From positions 1,728,969-1,792,968 of the forward strand of contig VZQC01005691.1 of NCBI GenBank assembly GCA_009823505.1: 64,000 bases of DNA, in the 5' to 3' direction. The DNA comes from Rhizomys pruinosus. Taxonomy: Eukaryota > Chordata > Mammalia > Rodentia > Spalacidae. The translations under genes were made by a program, and so were the position numbers. The first letter of the stretch is position 1, and each line of letters begins with the position of its first letter. The notes beneath the pieces were generated by a model. The model was given only the letters and a program-made list of their open reading frames with translations, did not search any database and had not been told where the DNA came from. Positions 44,803 to 56,772 of this stretch are shown here, piece after piece.

Positions 44803-45672
44803 TGATTGTATGAGTTTACATTCCCACCAGCAGTGGATGAGTGTTCCCTTTTCCCCACAACCTCTCCAGCATTTGGTATCATTTGTTTTCTTGATCCTAG
44901 CCAGACATATTGGAGTGAAATGATATCTTAAAGTGGTTTTAATTTGCATTTCCTTAATTATTAGCGATGTTAAACACTTTTTGAGATGTTTCTCAGCCAT
45001 CTCTAATTCCTCACTTGTGAAGTCTCTGTTCAGCTCTTTACTCCATCTTTTGGGTGAGTTATTTGTTTTCTTTCTTCTTTGTTTTTTGAGTAGTTTATAT
45101 ATTCTGGAAGTTAATGCTGTATCAGATCTATCAGCAGTGAAGGTTTCCTCCCACTCTGTGGGTTTTCTCTTCACTTCCCTGATTGTTTCTTTCACTGTAC
45201 AGAAGCTTTTGAGTTTAATGAGGTCCCACTTGTCAATTGTCGACCTTATTTCCTGCGCAGCTGCTGTCTGATTTGGAAAGTCTTTTCCTATGCCTGTGTC
45301 CTGTAGGTTGCTGCCAACTTTTTCTTCTATCACCTTCAGAGTTTCGGGTTTCATGTTAAGGTCTTTGATCCATTTGGAGTTGATTTTTGTACAGGGCAAG
45401 AGGTAAGGGCTTAATTTTATTCTTCTACAAGTGTTGATCCAGTTTTGCCAACACCATTTGCTGAAGATGCTGTCTTTCCTCCATTGAATTTTCTTGGCCC
45501 TTTTGTCAAATATGAGGTGGCTGAAATTGTATGTGCTCAGGTTTGGATCTTCAACTTTGTTCCATTGGTCTACAGGTCAGTAGACCAGTACCAGGCTATT
45601 TTTATGACTGTAGCCCTATAGTTTAGTCTGAAGTCTGGTATAGAGATCCCCCGTGTTGCTCTTTTTGCTGAC
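44803..45672 (-). mobile_element. L1 ORF2 fragment with an open frame, antisense
   Basis: A minus-strand frame starting at 45399 reads L1 ORF2 C-terminal sequence downstream of the RT core (for example KINSKWIKDLN, DKWDLIKLKSFC, EMQIKTTLRYH), reaching the Cys/His cluster CWRGCGEKGTLIHCWWECK. It then runs into the B1 complement (to 44659). The frame has no stop for about 190 L1 codons, so this is a relatively young insertion, but it is 5'-truncated and lacks ORF1, endonuclease and RT, so it is not functional. Sequence from 45400 to 45672 continues the same L1 with disruptions. Confidence 0.85.
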
Positions 45673-48229
45673 TTTTACTGTGCATTTTCAAATATCATTA
45701 GAAATAGCTTTCCAAGACCAGGTGATAGCAGAACACGAGAAGACCGACTGCACTGCCACTAACTAGCAAGGATTTCGTTTACTTTTGTGTTTCCAGGATT
45801 CGGTGCTGGCCCCTCCCATTCTGTCCTGTGAGGTAACTTTCATGCCCCTCTCAGTAGACTGGGAGGCTGTTGTCAATGAACAAGGAGAGCCAAGTCCTCA
45901 TCAGAGGCAGTGGATAGGAACACAGGAGGTTGTGCAGCACGAGGGACTGGGAGCAGGCCTGCTCAGTCCCTTGGCCTCCACCTCGCAGAGCAGATAGATC
46001 TATAGAAGGCACTGCGGCAGCAGCATGCAGTATGGGGCTGACAGAAATGCAGGCGTGTGGGACAGCTCTTCGAGCCCAAGCCACAGATGCAGCTCATTCA
46101 GGTGCAGTCCCTGAACCTTCCCCACCTGTGGAAACAGGCAGGGGGCTCACAAGGAGGCCCCTCTCGGTGCCTTCTGGCCCTCTAGGAACAGGGTCCCCAG
46201 CAGAGTCTTGGCTGAGGACTGGGCCTCTAGGCTGCATAGCTTCCTCTCCTGCCCACTAAGCCTAGTTCTTAGCCACGTCTTCATCACACAGACGGCTTGT
46301 AAGATTTCACGGAGGCCTTCGAGGAGCCCCCTTTGCTGAAGGTGTGGGGAAGCAGGGATCTCCCTCCTGGCACTGTTGACCACTCAGCCACATAATTCTT
46401 TGCTGCCAGGCATCTTGGGCACAGTGGCAGGTTATCTGCAGTCTGGGCCTCCAGGTAGTTGCTAGTAGTGCCCTCCCTCCCCAGTCTGATAACTAAAACT
46501 TACCCAGATGTGCCCACATGTCCCCTGGGACAGAATCATCCAGGTTGGGGGAGGGGTTGAATGGTGGCCCTTGTTAGAGAGGTTACATGTCGTGGTGGAG
46601 AAGGGGCTGGATCTACAGTAAGCTGACCTCCCTTTGAGCCTGTGCCAGGGTAACTGAGTGTGCCACCTCCCCAGGAATGGCCAGCTGCGTCACGTGAGCA
46701 GCCAGTACGGAGATCACTGACACTCTTCAGGCCTGCGTGTACATATGATGGTCTGTGGCGCTGAGCATCCCTGTCATTTGTGGTGGATAGAGACAGTAAA
46801 TGTTTGAAAATAGGATTGCCCTTCCAGAAACTTCCAAGGCCATAGGCAGAATAAGAACTATGGGGACAGGTTGAATCACTCTGGAGAGGAACCCAGCAAC
46901 ACTTGAGGTAACAAAGGGTTATACTTTGAATTCCCTCCCCAGGAAAGTGATGTCACTTCCTTTCTACAAAGCTCCTCCTTCCCCCAGAGGTCCCTGCTGC
47001 CTGCAGCAATCATATTTACTGTGTCCACTCCGCTGTAGAACACCAACAGGAGCCTCAGGGAAGCACAGGCTGTCCCTCAGCCCCTTGGGAATGTGGGAAT
47101 AGAGGATTTTACTCACGTCTGCTCCAGGTGGGCAGCTGCTCCAGGAGCCGCGCACCCACTGCCCCCACAGGCGGGTCTGAGGCACCGTGTCCTCTTCTAT
47201 GCTCCTGTGGTTCCTCGGACCACTGCATTCCAAGGCAGAATGGTGCCTACCTAGGGATCATTTTGTTTCTGATAATCTTACTGCTTATCTTAGCTGATGT
47301 CTCACTTGGGTGTTTGCATGATAAAAATGGCCCCTAGGCCTCCCTTAACCAGAGGTGTGGGTATTTGTCTCTGTGCTTTACTATCCCATAGGAGGTGAAG
47401 GCCTAGCTAGGGTGAGGTCTGTGCCGAGCTAGCTGTCCTTGTACCTACAGCTCTGGGGAATCCTGGTCTCAAGGGACTCAGAGGCAGGAGAAGTGTCTAA
47501 AACATGTCATGGGGACTCCTCTATAGTGGTTTTGGGACTGTGGCCCCTGAAGGCAGGGCACAGAGGAAAGGCATGTGGGCCAGAACACCCGTTGCTGGCC
47601 CAGAGCCATCTCATTGTTCTTACTGAGCTCTGAGGCTTTCTTCAGCTGCTGGATTAACAAGTGAAACCTTTTACTCCTCCTTAAAAAAAAAAAGTGGCCA
47701 CAGCCACCCAGGCCCTTCCTTCTAGGGCCTTGTAGACCGTGCCTCCTGAGCCTGCCTCTGGCTCCCTCTGTGTTTCCTGACGGGGGCTTAGAAGCCAACA
47801 GCAAGGTCCCAGTGCTGCTTGGTGAGCAGATCTTCCTCACCTCTGTGGCTCGTCCCCATTCCCTGGGCCCCGATGTCCCTTTTGCACTGGTCTCATAGTA
47901 TGTTTCCCAGGTAGCTTCTCTGCTACCCTTCCCTACCCTCTGCTCCTTCCTCCTGGGAAGAGGGGCCAGTGGCCTTCTGGCTGATTTATAATTGGCACGA
48001 CCATGAAGGGAGGGAGGGATGAGGGCTGACCAGTGTTCTCCTGATGTGTCATATGGAAGATACCCTTTGGGTTTCAATTACTGTGCTAAAGGGGCCCTCT
48101 GCAGCCTCTGGGAGGCTCCACCCTCCCAACCCAATGAGGACCACAGCCACACTGATGTGTGGCTCCATCAGTCATCTGCTAGGGAGGCCCAGGGCTAGAT
48201 GGTGCCGTAACAGATTGCCTTAGTAAAGA
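45673..48229. other. Intronic sequence without recognisable genes or SINEs
   Basis: Relatively repeat-free. Long open frames on both strands (for example 47478-48077 minus) show no known domain and overlap low-bias sequence; not called. Confidence 0.55.
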
Positions 48230-48238
48230 TAACCATAA

Positions 48239-48345
48239 GGGGGATAGACCGATGGCTTAGTGGTTAAGAGCACTGACTGTTCCTGCAGAGGACACAGGTT
48301 CAACTCCCAGCACCCACATGTATGACGGCTAAGAACCGTCTTTAA
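48239..48345 (+). mobile_element. B3 head (5' part of a B3-B1 composite)
   Basis: tRNA-like head and early body of a B3 (GATGGCTTAGTGGTTAAGAG to AAGAACCGTCTTTAA) stop abruptly and join a B1. Confidence 0.85.
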
Positions 48346-48541
48346 GCTGGGCCTGGTGGTGCACACCTTTAATCCTAGCACTTGGGAGGCAGAGGCAGGT
48401 GGATCTCTGTGAGCTCAAGGCCAGCCTGGTCTACAAAGTGAGTTCCAGGCCAGCTGGGGCTGTAAGGAAACCCTGTCTCAAAATAAAATAAAATAAAATA
48501 AAAAATAAAATAAAATACAATATTAAATATTAAATAAAATG
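48346..48541 (+). mobile_element. B1 SINE with AAAAT-rich tail (3' part of a B3-B1 composite)
   Basis: Sense full-length B1. The TAACCATAA at 48542-48550 repeats that at 48230-48238, so one target-site duplication encloses the B3 head plus the B1. Confidence 0.88.
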
Positions 48542-48550
48542 TAACCATAA

Positions 48551-49440
48551 AGTTGAGTTGGACATCTGTATATGTTTGGGGTGCTCCCTGGAGCACACAC
48601 CACTTATACCCTCCTTGTGGAATTCAGTACCCCAAAGGACAGAATATTGTGGGGATTCGTTGTTCTTGGAGAGTCCTTCAGTCACTCTGGTATAGTAAAG
48701 GAAGCGAGCACTGAGCAGGAGCAGCCAGGAGTGGGGGGGAGCTTGCCTCAGCAGTGTCGATGCCATGTGAGGTGTGAAATCACCATGGAAACAGGCCCTA
48801 GAGTTTGGCCAGAAAATGCCAAATTTGCAAAGATAAACCATAGTATCCCTGAGCAATCAGGCCCGGTTCTCCCAGTGACCTGGCAGTGACCCCCAGTGGT
48901 TGGAGAGGGTTGTTATTGCAATCAATACTGTGGCACTTAATGGTCAGAGAGGTCCCTGTGTATTTCGTTCCATTCCCCCAAGGGTGTTACCATCAGGATT
49001 CACATAGATACAACCCAGGTCGCTAAGAATGACCAAGTTCAATCACCTGCATTGATTGTTCCTTAGGGAAGATTCATCATGTCTGACCCACAGCTGTTTG
49101 TCCCGTGTGTGCACATTCTTCTTTGTGTGCATGTGCCCCACTTCTCAGGGCCTGTAAGGGTGTATGTACAGGAATAATGTTTTGCTCGTGGCCTGTATTT
49201 GCTTTGGTCAGTGTTCACCCAGCACAGCTGCTGGTCCCCAGGTGAGACCAGCCTTCATTAGCAGTCATTCTTTATATGGCTGTGTGAGAATAAGAGACTG
49301 GGTAGGCAGTGGAAGCAGCCCCTTCTGGGGGCCGCATACACTCACCGCCGGCCAAGTTAGCTGCTCTGTGCTCTCCAGGGTGGCTAAGACCAGCGTGCCA
49401 AGATCCAACGTCAGAGCCTGTCTAAGCATTTGGAGCTTTT
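48551..49440. other. Intronic sequence without recognisable features
   Basis: No SINE, L1 or coding homology seen. Confidence 0.55.
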
Positions 49441-49456
49441 TATTTTTCTTTTTTAT

Positions 49457-49709
49457 TTTTTTTATTTTTTTTATTAATTTTATTTATTTCTGTATGTGTA
49501 TGAATGTACTGTCTCCATGCAAGTTTGTGCACCCGTGTCATGCAGTGCCGCGGAGGTCAGAAGAGGGTGTCAGATTCCCCTGGAACTGGAGTTCTCCTGG
49601 AATTGGAATTACAGACGGTTCTCAGCCGCCATGTGGGTGCTGGGGATCGAACCCGAGTCCTCTGTAAGAGCGGTCGGCGCTCTTAACCAATAGGCCATCT
49701 CTCTAGCCC
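49457..49709 (-). mobile_element. B3-type SINE with 17-nt duplication
   Basis: Antisense full-length element, target-site duplication TATTTTTCTTTTTTA at 49441 and 49711. Confidence 0.92.
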
Positions 49710-50418
49710 CTATTTTTCTTTTTTAAAGGAATTTAAAGTATATATTAATGCCACTCATTGGGAATTAAAATGGGTCGAGCTGGCAAAGGATGCTTATGTT
49801 CTAAGTTTAAACTAAACTAGAGGTCTCCATTCATTTTCCAAGTTAAGAGAGGACAAGCTTGAGTGAGGGGCACGTGTTCACGGGCTTTGCACAGGGTGCC
49901 TGCTGGCTTCTGGTCCCCGTCCCTTTAGTGGTTACTCTGTCCTCTTTGGCCTGCCTCTCTCTCCTTGATGCTTTCCGTCTGTGACTTCTCACCTTGTCTG
50001 TCCCATTCGCCTGTGTCTCCTGCAGCCCTTTGCTCCCCCACCTTGTGGGTTGTTCCTAACCACAGACACTCAATGTAGAGCCATGAATTTCTCCCCTCCT
50101 CTGCACATACTTCCCCTAGAAGCCTCTTGGGTCTGCTGGCCAGATCACATCCGGGTACTCCTTCCAGTGACTATATCATACTAGTGATGCTGTGGCCTGT
50201 GCACATTGGGGATCGCTGGGTTTGGAGAGCCTGCTTGTAGGATCTCTCACTCAAACAAGTGGGGAAGACACATGACGCATATCAGTTAACATGCATCGGT
50301 TCTACTTCCAGGAAGAAGTCACCCAGAGGCTTGGGGAATACCTATGTATTCTCCACAGCAAATATGACAGGAATGTTTGTTAGGCACCCAGTGCCCACGC
50401 AGAGAGTCAGAAGAGGTT

Positions 50419-50711
50419 AGTTGGACGTGGTGGCGCACGCCTTTAATCCTAGCACTTGGGAGGCAGAGGCAGGTGGATCTTTGTGAGTTTTGTGAGTTCA
50501 AAGCCAGCCTGGTCTACAGAGCAAGTTCCAGGACCAGTGGGGCTACAGGGGTGGTGGCGCACGCCTTTAATCCTAGCACTTGGGAGGCAGAGGCAGGTGG
50601 ATCTTTGTGAGTTTTGTGAGTTCAAAACCAGCCTGGTCTACAGAGCAAGTTCCAGGACCAGTGGGGCTACAGGGAGACCCTGTATCAAAAAGCCAAAAAA
50701 AAAAAAAAAAG
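50419..50711 (+). mobile_element. B1 SINE with a 124-bp internal tandem duplication
   Basis: Sense B1 in which GTGGTGGCGCACGCC recurs 124 bases later (50427, 50551). Both units share GTGAGTTTTGTGAGTTC, an extra 9-bp duplication rare in other B1 copies here. One A tail. Confidence 0.92.
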
Positions 50712-51040
50712 ACGAGGTTAATAGGACTGCATCCTTACTGCAGTGTGGAGTAGGCTCTGTCCTGACAGGGAGAGCCACTAAGACACAGGATGTGAAAGAG
50801 CAGTTACAAGTTACATCATGCTGTTGACTCAGTTATGTCTCTTAGATTCCTATGCTGAAGCCCCAGCCATCTATGGGGTCTTCAGGAGGAGAGCTAAAGG
50901 CTAAATGAGGTTGCAGGGGAAGAGCCCTAATCCAAAGCTGTCAGAGGAGCATTTCTTTACTAACCATATACTGGTATGCTTTAGTTGCACAGCAGAGCCT
51001 GGAAAAATTACATGTGAGACTGTCAATAAAAGGTAGGATT

Positions 51041-51183
51041 GCCAGGCATTGTGGCACATGCCTTTAATCCCAGCACTCAGGCAGAGGCAAGAAGATCTCT
51101 GTGAGTTCAAGGCCAACCTGGTCTGTTTAGCAAGTTCCAGGCCAGCTGGGACTACAGGGAGACCCTGCTTCAAAAAAAAAAAA
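51041..51183 (+). mobile_element. B1 SINE
   Basis: Sense, diverged, flanked by TAGGATT on both sides. Confidence 0.88.
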
Positions 51184-51239
51184 CCTAGGATTATGGGATC
51201 CATGGGGTATCTGAGTCATTACCTTCTTCCATTTGACTT

Positions 51240-51400
51240 CTGGTCATGTCTGTGAGGCATTTTCTTAATTGTTAACTGATGTAAAAGGGCCCAGCCCATG
51301 GCGGATTGTGCCACCCCTGGGCACATATTCTTTACACATTCTAGATACAATCCCTTAGAAAGTACAAGGCTTGTGAATATTTTCTTCCATTTTGTGGGCT
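51240..51400 (-). mobile_element. Old repeat and antisense L1 scrap
   Basis: AAGGGCCCAGCCCATGGCGG looks like a common rodent dispersed motif. CTAGATACAATCCCTTAG with AATATTTTCTTCCATTTTGT resembles antisense L1 ORF2. Confidence 0.45.
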
Positions 51401-51418
51401 GTATTAAATTTTCCTGCC

Positions 51419-51530
51419 TTTTTTTTTTTTTTTTTTTTTGGAGACAGAGTCTTCCTGTAGCCCCCAACTGGCCTAGAACTTGCTATGGAGACCAGGCTGG
51501 GATTAAAGGCATGTGGCACCACTTATAGCC
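51419..51530 (-). mobile_element. B1 SINE with internal deletion
   Basis: Antisense B1 lacking the CTTGAACTC to AAGTGCTA part, with target-site duplication GTATTAAATTTT at 51401 and 51535. Confidence 0.88.
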
Positions 51531-51994
51531 CATAGTATTAAATTTTTTGATGAAGTCCAAGGCTCCCAGGTGGTGAGCAAGCACAATACTTTGAGGCCTT
51601 GATGCAGGAAGGCCCTCTGGCCTGGGCAAGTTGAGAGCCACTGTCCAGTGCACTGGAGTCTGTTGGCCTCAGAGAGCTTCTTATTATTTCAGAGCCCAGT
51701 TTCAAATCTGTAACTTGGGATCAACTCAGAGAACTTGGGGTGCTGGACCCAACTTAAGTGACAGCACACTGGCTTCTGTGTACATAATACGAGTTTCAGG
51801 AGCCTACCCCAGCCAGTCCCCACCCCAAACCCAGCCATGGCTTCCTTTTTGCAAAGAAAGGGTGTCACCCTTAGCCTTATTTTCACTCTGCAGTTTTCAA
51901 GAAAGAGCTGTTTGAGGAAAATGTATTTAACTGCAGGGGAAAATCAGCGCCTATTTCTGATTTCCCCCTTTCTGTAGGTGGTATCTCTGGAGTA

Positions 51995-52126
51995 TAGCTG
52001 CCCTTCCCTGTATCTGTGGCCACAGGGGAACAAACAGGTTGGTTTGGTGCCAACTACCAAAAGGAACACTCATACACTTTTGGTAGAACGATAGCCTGGT
52101 GTAGCCACTATGAAAATCACCATGGA
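51995..52126 (+). mobile_element. Ancient L1 fragment, sense
   Basis: ACTCATACACTTTTGGTAGAA and GTAGCCACTATGAAAATCACC recall the L1 ORF2 C-terminal segment. Confidence 0.5.
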
Positions 52127-52275
52127 AGCTGGGTGTGGTAACACACGCCTTTAATCTCAGCACTTGGGAGGCAGAAGCAGGAGGATCCCTGTGAGATGGA
52201 AGCCAGCCTGGTCTACATAATGATTTCCTGGCTAGCTGGGACTACAGGGAGACCCTGTCTCCAAAAAGAAAAACA
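52127..52275 (+). mobile_element. B1 SINE
   Basis: Sense B1 (AAGCTGGGTGTGGTAACACAC to CTGTCTCCAAAAAG). Confidence 0.88.
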
Positions 52276-52284
52276 AGAGGAAAA

Positions 52285-53490
52285 TTTAATACTGTGATAT
52301 ATCAAAGGACACTGTTGAGAACATGAAAGATATCCCTCAAATGGAAGAAAATATTTGCAAATCCTGTGCCTTCTAAGGGACTGTATCCTGAATATGTAAA
52401 TAATATGTGATAAACGGAAAAAGACAATGGAAAATGGGCAAAAGATCTAATAAACAGTTATCCAAAGAAGATATCAGATGGCTGACAACATCATAAAGAG
52501 TTGTTCAGCATCACTGGTCATGAGGGAAACCACCCCACACCTACTAGGATGTCTGACATTAAACAGACAAAAATTAGTATTATTGAGGCTGTGGAGGAGT
52601 AAACAGCCTCACACCTCGCCATGCTGCTTATAGAATATAAAACAGCTGCAGCCAGGGCTGGAGAGTTGCCTCAGCAGTTAAAAGCACTGACTGCTCCTGC
52701 AGAGGACCCAGGTTCAGTTTCCAGCACCCACATGGCAACTAACAACCATCAGTTCCAAGGGATCTGACATCCTCTTCTGACCTCCACAGACATTGCAAAA
52801 CATGGGTGTACTTCCATACATGCAGGCAGTACACATATACACATAAATAAAAATAATAAAATATTTTTAAATGTTACGCCACTGTGACAGTCTAGCAGTT
52901 ACTTAAAGTACTAACCTGGGTGCAGCTCTCTGCCAGCATGTATATGCCAAATGTACAAGGCTTTAAGTTTGGTACACACACACACACACCAGAATTGCCA
53001 GTGACTGTAAAACTTGTACACATATGGCTTTATAGAGCATTATTCACAATAGGCAAAATTAGAAATAACCTAATAAATATTGATGGCTGAATGAATATAC
53101 AAATCTCATGTATCCATAGAAGGGAACAGAATTCACCCATAAAAGGAAATTAACTTGTACAACATGGATGAACCTTGAGGAAACATGGCACAGAAGAAGC
53201 AAGACACAGAGAACTACTTTGCCTGAGTCTGTTCATGAGATATCCAGAGCAGGCAAATCCCCAGAAGACCAAGGAGAGGTTTTTCAGGGGCAGGAAGATG
53301 GGGACATTGTAAGTAATAAGCTTCTTCTTGTGTGTGTGCAACAAGCTTCCTGTGGGGTGAAAACACCCTGTACATTAGGTAGTGGCAGAGCTTCTGCAGC
53401 GAGCTAAACCTCTCATTTGTATACTCTCAAAATAGTTTTAGCTAAAAAAAGGTTTAAGCCAAATGGACAAGAACAAATAAGTGGGAGCTA
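52285..53490 (+). mobile_element. Ancient L1 ORF2 3' part, sense, interrupted by B3
   Basis: Follows the L1 order GGACACTGTTGAGAACATGA, AATATTTGCAAATCCTGTGC, AAAATGGGCAAAAGATCTAA, GAAACCACCCCACACCTACT, and after the B3, TTATTCACAATAGGCAAAAT, ACATGGATGAACCTTGAGG, CATGAGATATCCAGAGCAGG. No intact frame. Confidence 0.8.
52655..52873 (+). mobile_element. B3-type SINE inside L1
   Basis: Sense, partly degraded B3 without the internal duplication. Confidence 0.88.
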
Positions 53491-54147
53491 ACAATCGGGC
53501 TGTTGACAGAGAGGCCTCAGTGCCTCGCCAACCCACCTGGATGCCCTTCTGTGCCCTCTTCTCATGGAGGTTTTCTAGAGAGTAGAGATGTCTACCATAG
53601 TGGCCTCTCAAATGTCCAAGAGTGTGGATGTTACAAGATGCTCTCCGCGGAGCAGCCTTCAGCTCTGCCCTTCTAACAAAGGCTGCTCCTATTTGGGATG
53701 CCAGCAGGCTGGCCTAGAGTGCTGAGACAGTACCAGAGTCTTTTAATTATTATTTTTGCACCTACATTTTTTCTGTATCAAATGCAGATGATCTGGCTTT
53801 TTTCCTCACAGGCTGGGGACCACAGGGCCTCATGTGTGCTACCCACGGGCCCTCACACTGCATCCTAACCCAGAACTTGAATTATTTTTAATGGAGGGAA
53901 ATAACAAAAAGCCAGAAGAGGTGCTTCATAGAAGGCTCGCGCCCTGTTAGCAGGCCTCTCCCCAGCCTTAGTCTGGCGTCAGGACAGCACTGGCTCCTGT
54001 TGCCTTCGGCTCCATCCTGGGAGGCAGCAAGACAGAAGCCTGACCGCTGTGCTGAGGAGGGGACCCTAGAGGGAGCTGGGAACTCTAGGCCGCAGAGGTC
54101 CTGTCTTCCTGTGTTAGGGAAAATTAAATATCCCTTAAAAGTTACAG

Positions 54148-54206
54148 AGCCGGGCGTGGTGGCGCACACCTTTAATCCCAGCGCTTGGGAGGCAGAGGCA
54201 GGCTGG
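54148..54206 (+). mobile_element. B1 SINE, 3' truncated
   Basis: Only the first 59 bases of a B1 (GCCGGGCGTGGTGGCGCACA to GGCAGAGGCAGGC). Confidence 0.85.
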
Positions 54207-54797
54207 ACCTCCCTTGCCATAGCCTGTGTACTGGTGCCTAGCATCGTGCACTATGCAGCATGGCCGAGTCTCCTTTAAGAAGACTGGAACACATGTGCCC
54301 CCATTTTCACTAGCCTGTGGGAGGGAGTGCTGGGGGGCACCCAGGCCAGGAAAGGCCCCAGCTCAGGTGCCTGGTCAGAGCAAGACAGAGTCCTAAGGAG
54401 AAAGCCCTGCTCCACAGCTCCTCGGATGAACAGGTTTCAGGATGTGCAGGCACCCAGGGTACACTGTGGCACGTACTCTGCCACAGGGCCCAGCATCCGA
54501 ATCTCCATCGTGTTGTTCATTCTTTCAGATTTAGTATAATTTTATAAGGTTGTGTTGACATATGTTCTTCTCTTGCTCTTAACAACCCAGTCCTCATATA
54601 CACGCATATTATTAATGAATGTTGTTCAGTAAATCATAACTCCTTTGAAACTGTTCAGTCATATTTTCTTGACTCACTACCTGAACACAGAGGCAAAGAC
54701 ATTTTGTGCTGACTTTTCTTTCTCCTGGAGATTCCTGCTCAATACATGGCACGTTTGGTTTTTCAACTCCTATGACAGTCTTTAAAGGAGGCGATGC

Positions 54798-55015
54798 TGG
54801 GGCTGGAGAGATGGCTCAGCGGTAAGAGCACTTGCTGCCCTTGCAGAGGACCCGGGTTCTACTCCCAGCACCCACGAGGCATCTAAATTGTAACTATAAC
54901 TCCAGAGGAACCTGATGCCCTCTTCCGACTCCACGGGCACTGCACGACACAGGTGCATTTACACACACGCACACAGTACACTCATACCCATAAAATAAAA
55001 ATAATTTTTAAAAAT
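54798..55015 (+). mobile_element. B3-type SINE
   Basis: Sense, target-site duplication GGCGATGCT at 54789 and 55016. Confidence 0.9.
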
Positions 55016-55278
55016 GGCGATGCTTCTACTGTCATTAGAAATGAAATCCTGTAGCAGCTTGTTTGGGAGGCAGCAGGGTAATTCCTCTACGGTGCTTCCC
55101 GTGTGTCTACATGTGGGTTACTGTGCGAAGGGAAGCTGGCTAGTCTCAGCTGCCCGCAGACAAGTTGGGGCTGGGAACATGCTTCTGCAGGCGTGCTGGC
55201 CGAGCAACTCGAGTCTTCCCTCTGCCCCTCACGCCAGTGTCCCTGAGAGGACAGAAAGCATTTTCTGTCTCTCTGCTT

Positions 55279-55341
55279 CTTCCTTCCTTCCTTCCTTCCT
55301 TCCTTCCTTCCTTCCTTCCTTCCTTCCTTCCTTCCTTCCTT
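55279..55341 (+). repeat. (TTCC)n microsatellite
   Basis: About fifteen uninterrupted CTTC units, a homopyrimidine tract. Confidence 0.95.
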
Positions 55342-55370
55342 CTCTCTCGTTTTAAACTTTTCTCTCTTTT

Positions 55371-55534
55371 CTTTTTTTTTTTTTTTTTTTTTTGTCTTTT
55401 TGAGACGGGTCTCCCTGTAGCCCCAGCTGTCCTGGAACTCACTCTGTAGACCAGGCTGGCCTTGAACTTATAAAGATCCACCTGCCTCTGCCTCCCAAGT
55501 GCTAGGATTAAAGGCGTGTGCCACCACGCCCGGC
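55371..55534 (-). mobile_element. B1 SINE, young copy
   Basis: Antisense with a perfect 16-bp target-site duplication AACTTTTCTCTCTTTT at 55355-55370 and 55535-55550. Confidence 0.93.
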
Positions 55535-55710
55535 AACTTTTCTCTCTTTTAAGTGGTCCTTTTGCTCGTGTGCAGTGTTGAGGCCACTCAGTGGCCACAA
55601 GCACACACCAGGTGAGTGACTCATAACTGCAGATTAAAGTTGGCATTAATGACATTTTCTTATATTTGTTTCTATGGCTGAATCAGGAGGTATAGGGCCC
55701 GGCACAATTC

Positions 55711-55957
55711 TTTTTTAATTTTTTTTTATTTTATTTCAGTATGTGTATGAATGTACTGTCTGCATGCAAGTTTGTGCACCCATGTCGTGCAATGCTGCGG
55801 AGGTCAGAAGAGGCCGTCAGATTCCCCTGGAACTAGAGTTCTCCGGGAATTGGAGTTTCAGATGGTTCTCGGCCACCATGTGGGAACTGGGGATCGAACC
55901 CGGGTCCTCTGTAAGAGCGGTCAGTGCTCTTAACCGCTAGGCCATCTCTCCAGCCCC
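55711..55957 (-). mobile_element. B3-type SINE with 17-nt duplication
   Basis: Antisense full-length element. Flanks share GCACAATT. Confidence 0.9.
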
Positions 55958-56084
55958 AACCCCAGCACAATTTCAAACAGCTAGAATGGATTAATTTATG
56001 ATATTGACAGAGTCCTCTTGTCAGGGAGTCATCCTCAGGGTGTGCAGTGACATTCACAGTTCCCAGCGGCTGCTGCATCGTCAC

Positions 56085-56300
56085 TATCAGTCCAAAACTT
56101 AAATTTAACTAAATGTCTGACAATAGGATGGGCAAAAGAACCCAGGAAAAATCCGTATATGAATCTTACATAGCCATTAAAAGTCTTTCAGAGTGGAATA
56201 GTTACTGAATATTCCTAACCTACAGCATCAGTATAAACACATCTCACTATGTGAAACACACACAGAGACACCAGCATGGATCACTGTCATCATCCCAATT
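56085..56300 (+). mobile_element. Possible ancient L1 3' fragment
   Basis: ACTAAATGTCTGACAATAGG and TTACATAGCCATTAAAAGTC fit the layout of old L1 3' ends, weakly. Confidence 0.35.
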
Positions 56301-56398
56301 GTGGAGAACCAGGAGTTTAATTCACCCTCTATGGGCACCACTTGGAAAAGACAGTAGTGAGCACACATCACTTCTAATTTTTAAAAACAGTATCTTTC

Positions 56399-56542
56399 CA
56401 GGCATGGTGGTGCACGCCATTAGTCCCAGCACTCAGGAGGCAGAGGCAGGAGGATCTCTGTGAGTTCAAGACCAGCCTGGTCTAGAGAGTAAGTTCCAGG
56501 CCAGCTAGGGCTACAGGGAGACCCTGTCTCAAAAACAACCAC

Positions 56543-56569
<27 letters not shown>
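56399..56569 (+). mobile_element. B1 SINE, first of a serial triple
   Basis: Sense B1 with a 27-base A tail, followed by a copy of the target site (AGTATCATGA). Confidence 0.92.
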
Positions 56570-56574
<5 letters not shown>

Positions 56575-56580
56575 TCATGA

Positions 56581-56756
56581 GCCAGGCGTGGTGGCGCACA
56601 CCTTTAATCCCAGCACATGGGAGGCAGAGGCAGGCAGATCTCTGTGAGTTCAAGGCAGCCTGGTCTACAGAGTGAGTTCCAGGACAGCTGGGACTACAGG
56701 GAGACCCTGTTTCACAAACAGCAAAAATAAATTAGTTAACCAATTAATTAAAAAAG
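56581..56756 (+). mobile_element. B1 SINE, second of a serial triple
   Basis: Sense B1 followed by ACAGTATCATTTA. Confidence 0.92.
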
Positions 56757-56772
56757 TAAAAACAGTATCATT

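Noticed and set aside
44659..45399. 246-codon minus-strand open frame as a host gene
   Set aside because: It is the C-terminal part of L1 ORF2 running into an antisense B1, so it is a retroelement remnant.
47478..48077. 199-codon minus-strand open frame
   Set aside because: Composition is low-information (Arg/Gly/Ser), with no known family and no transcript signals.
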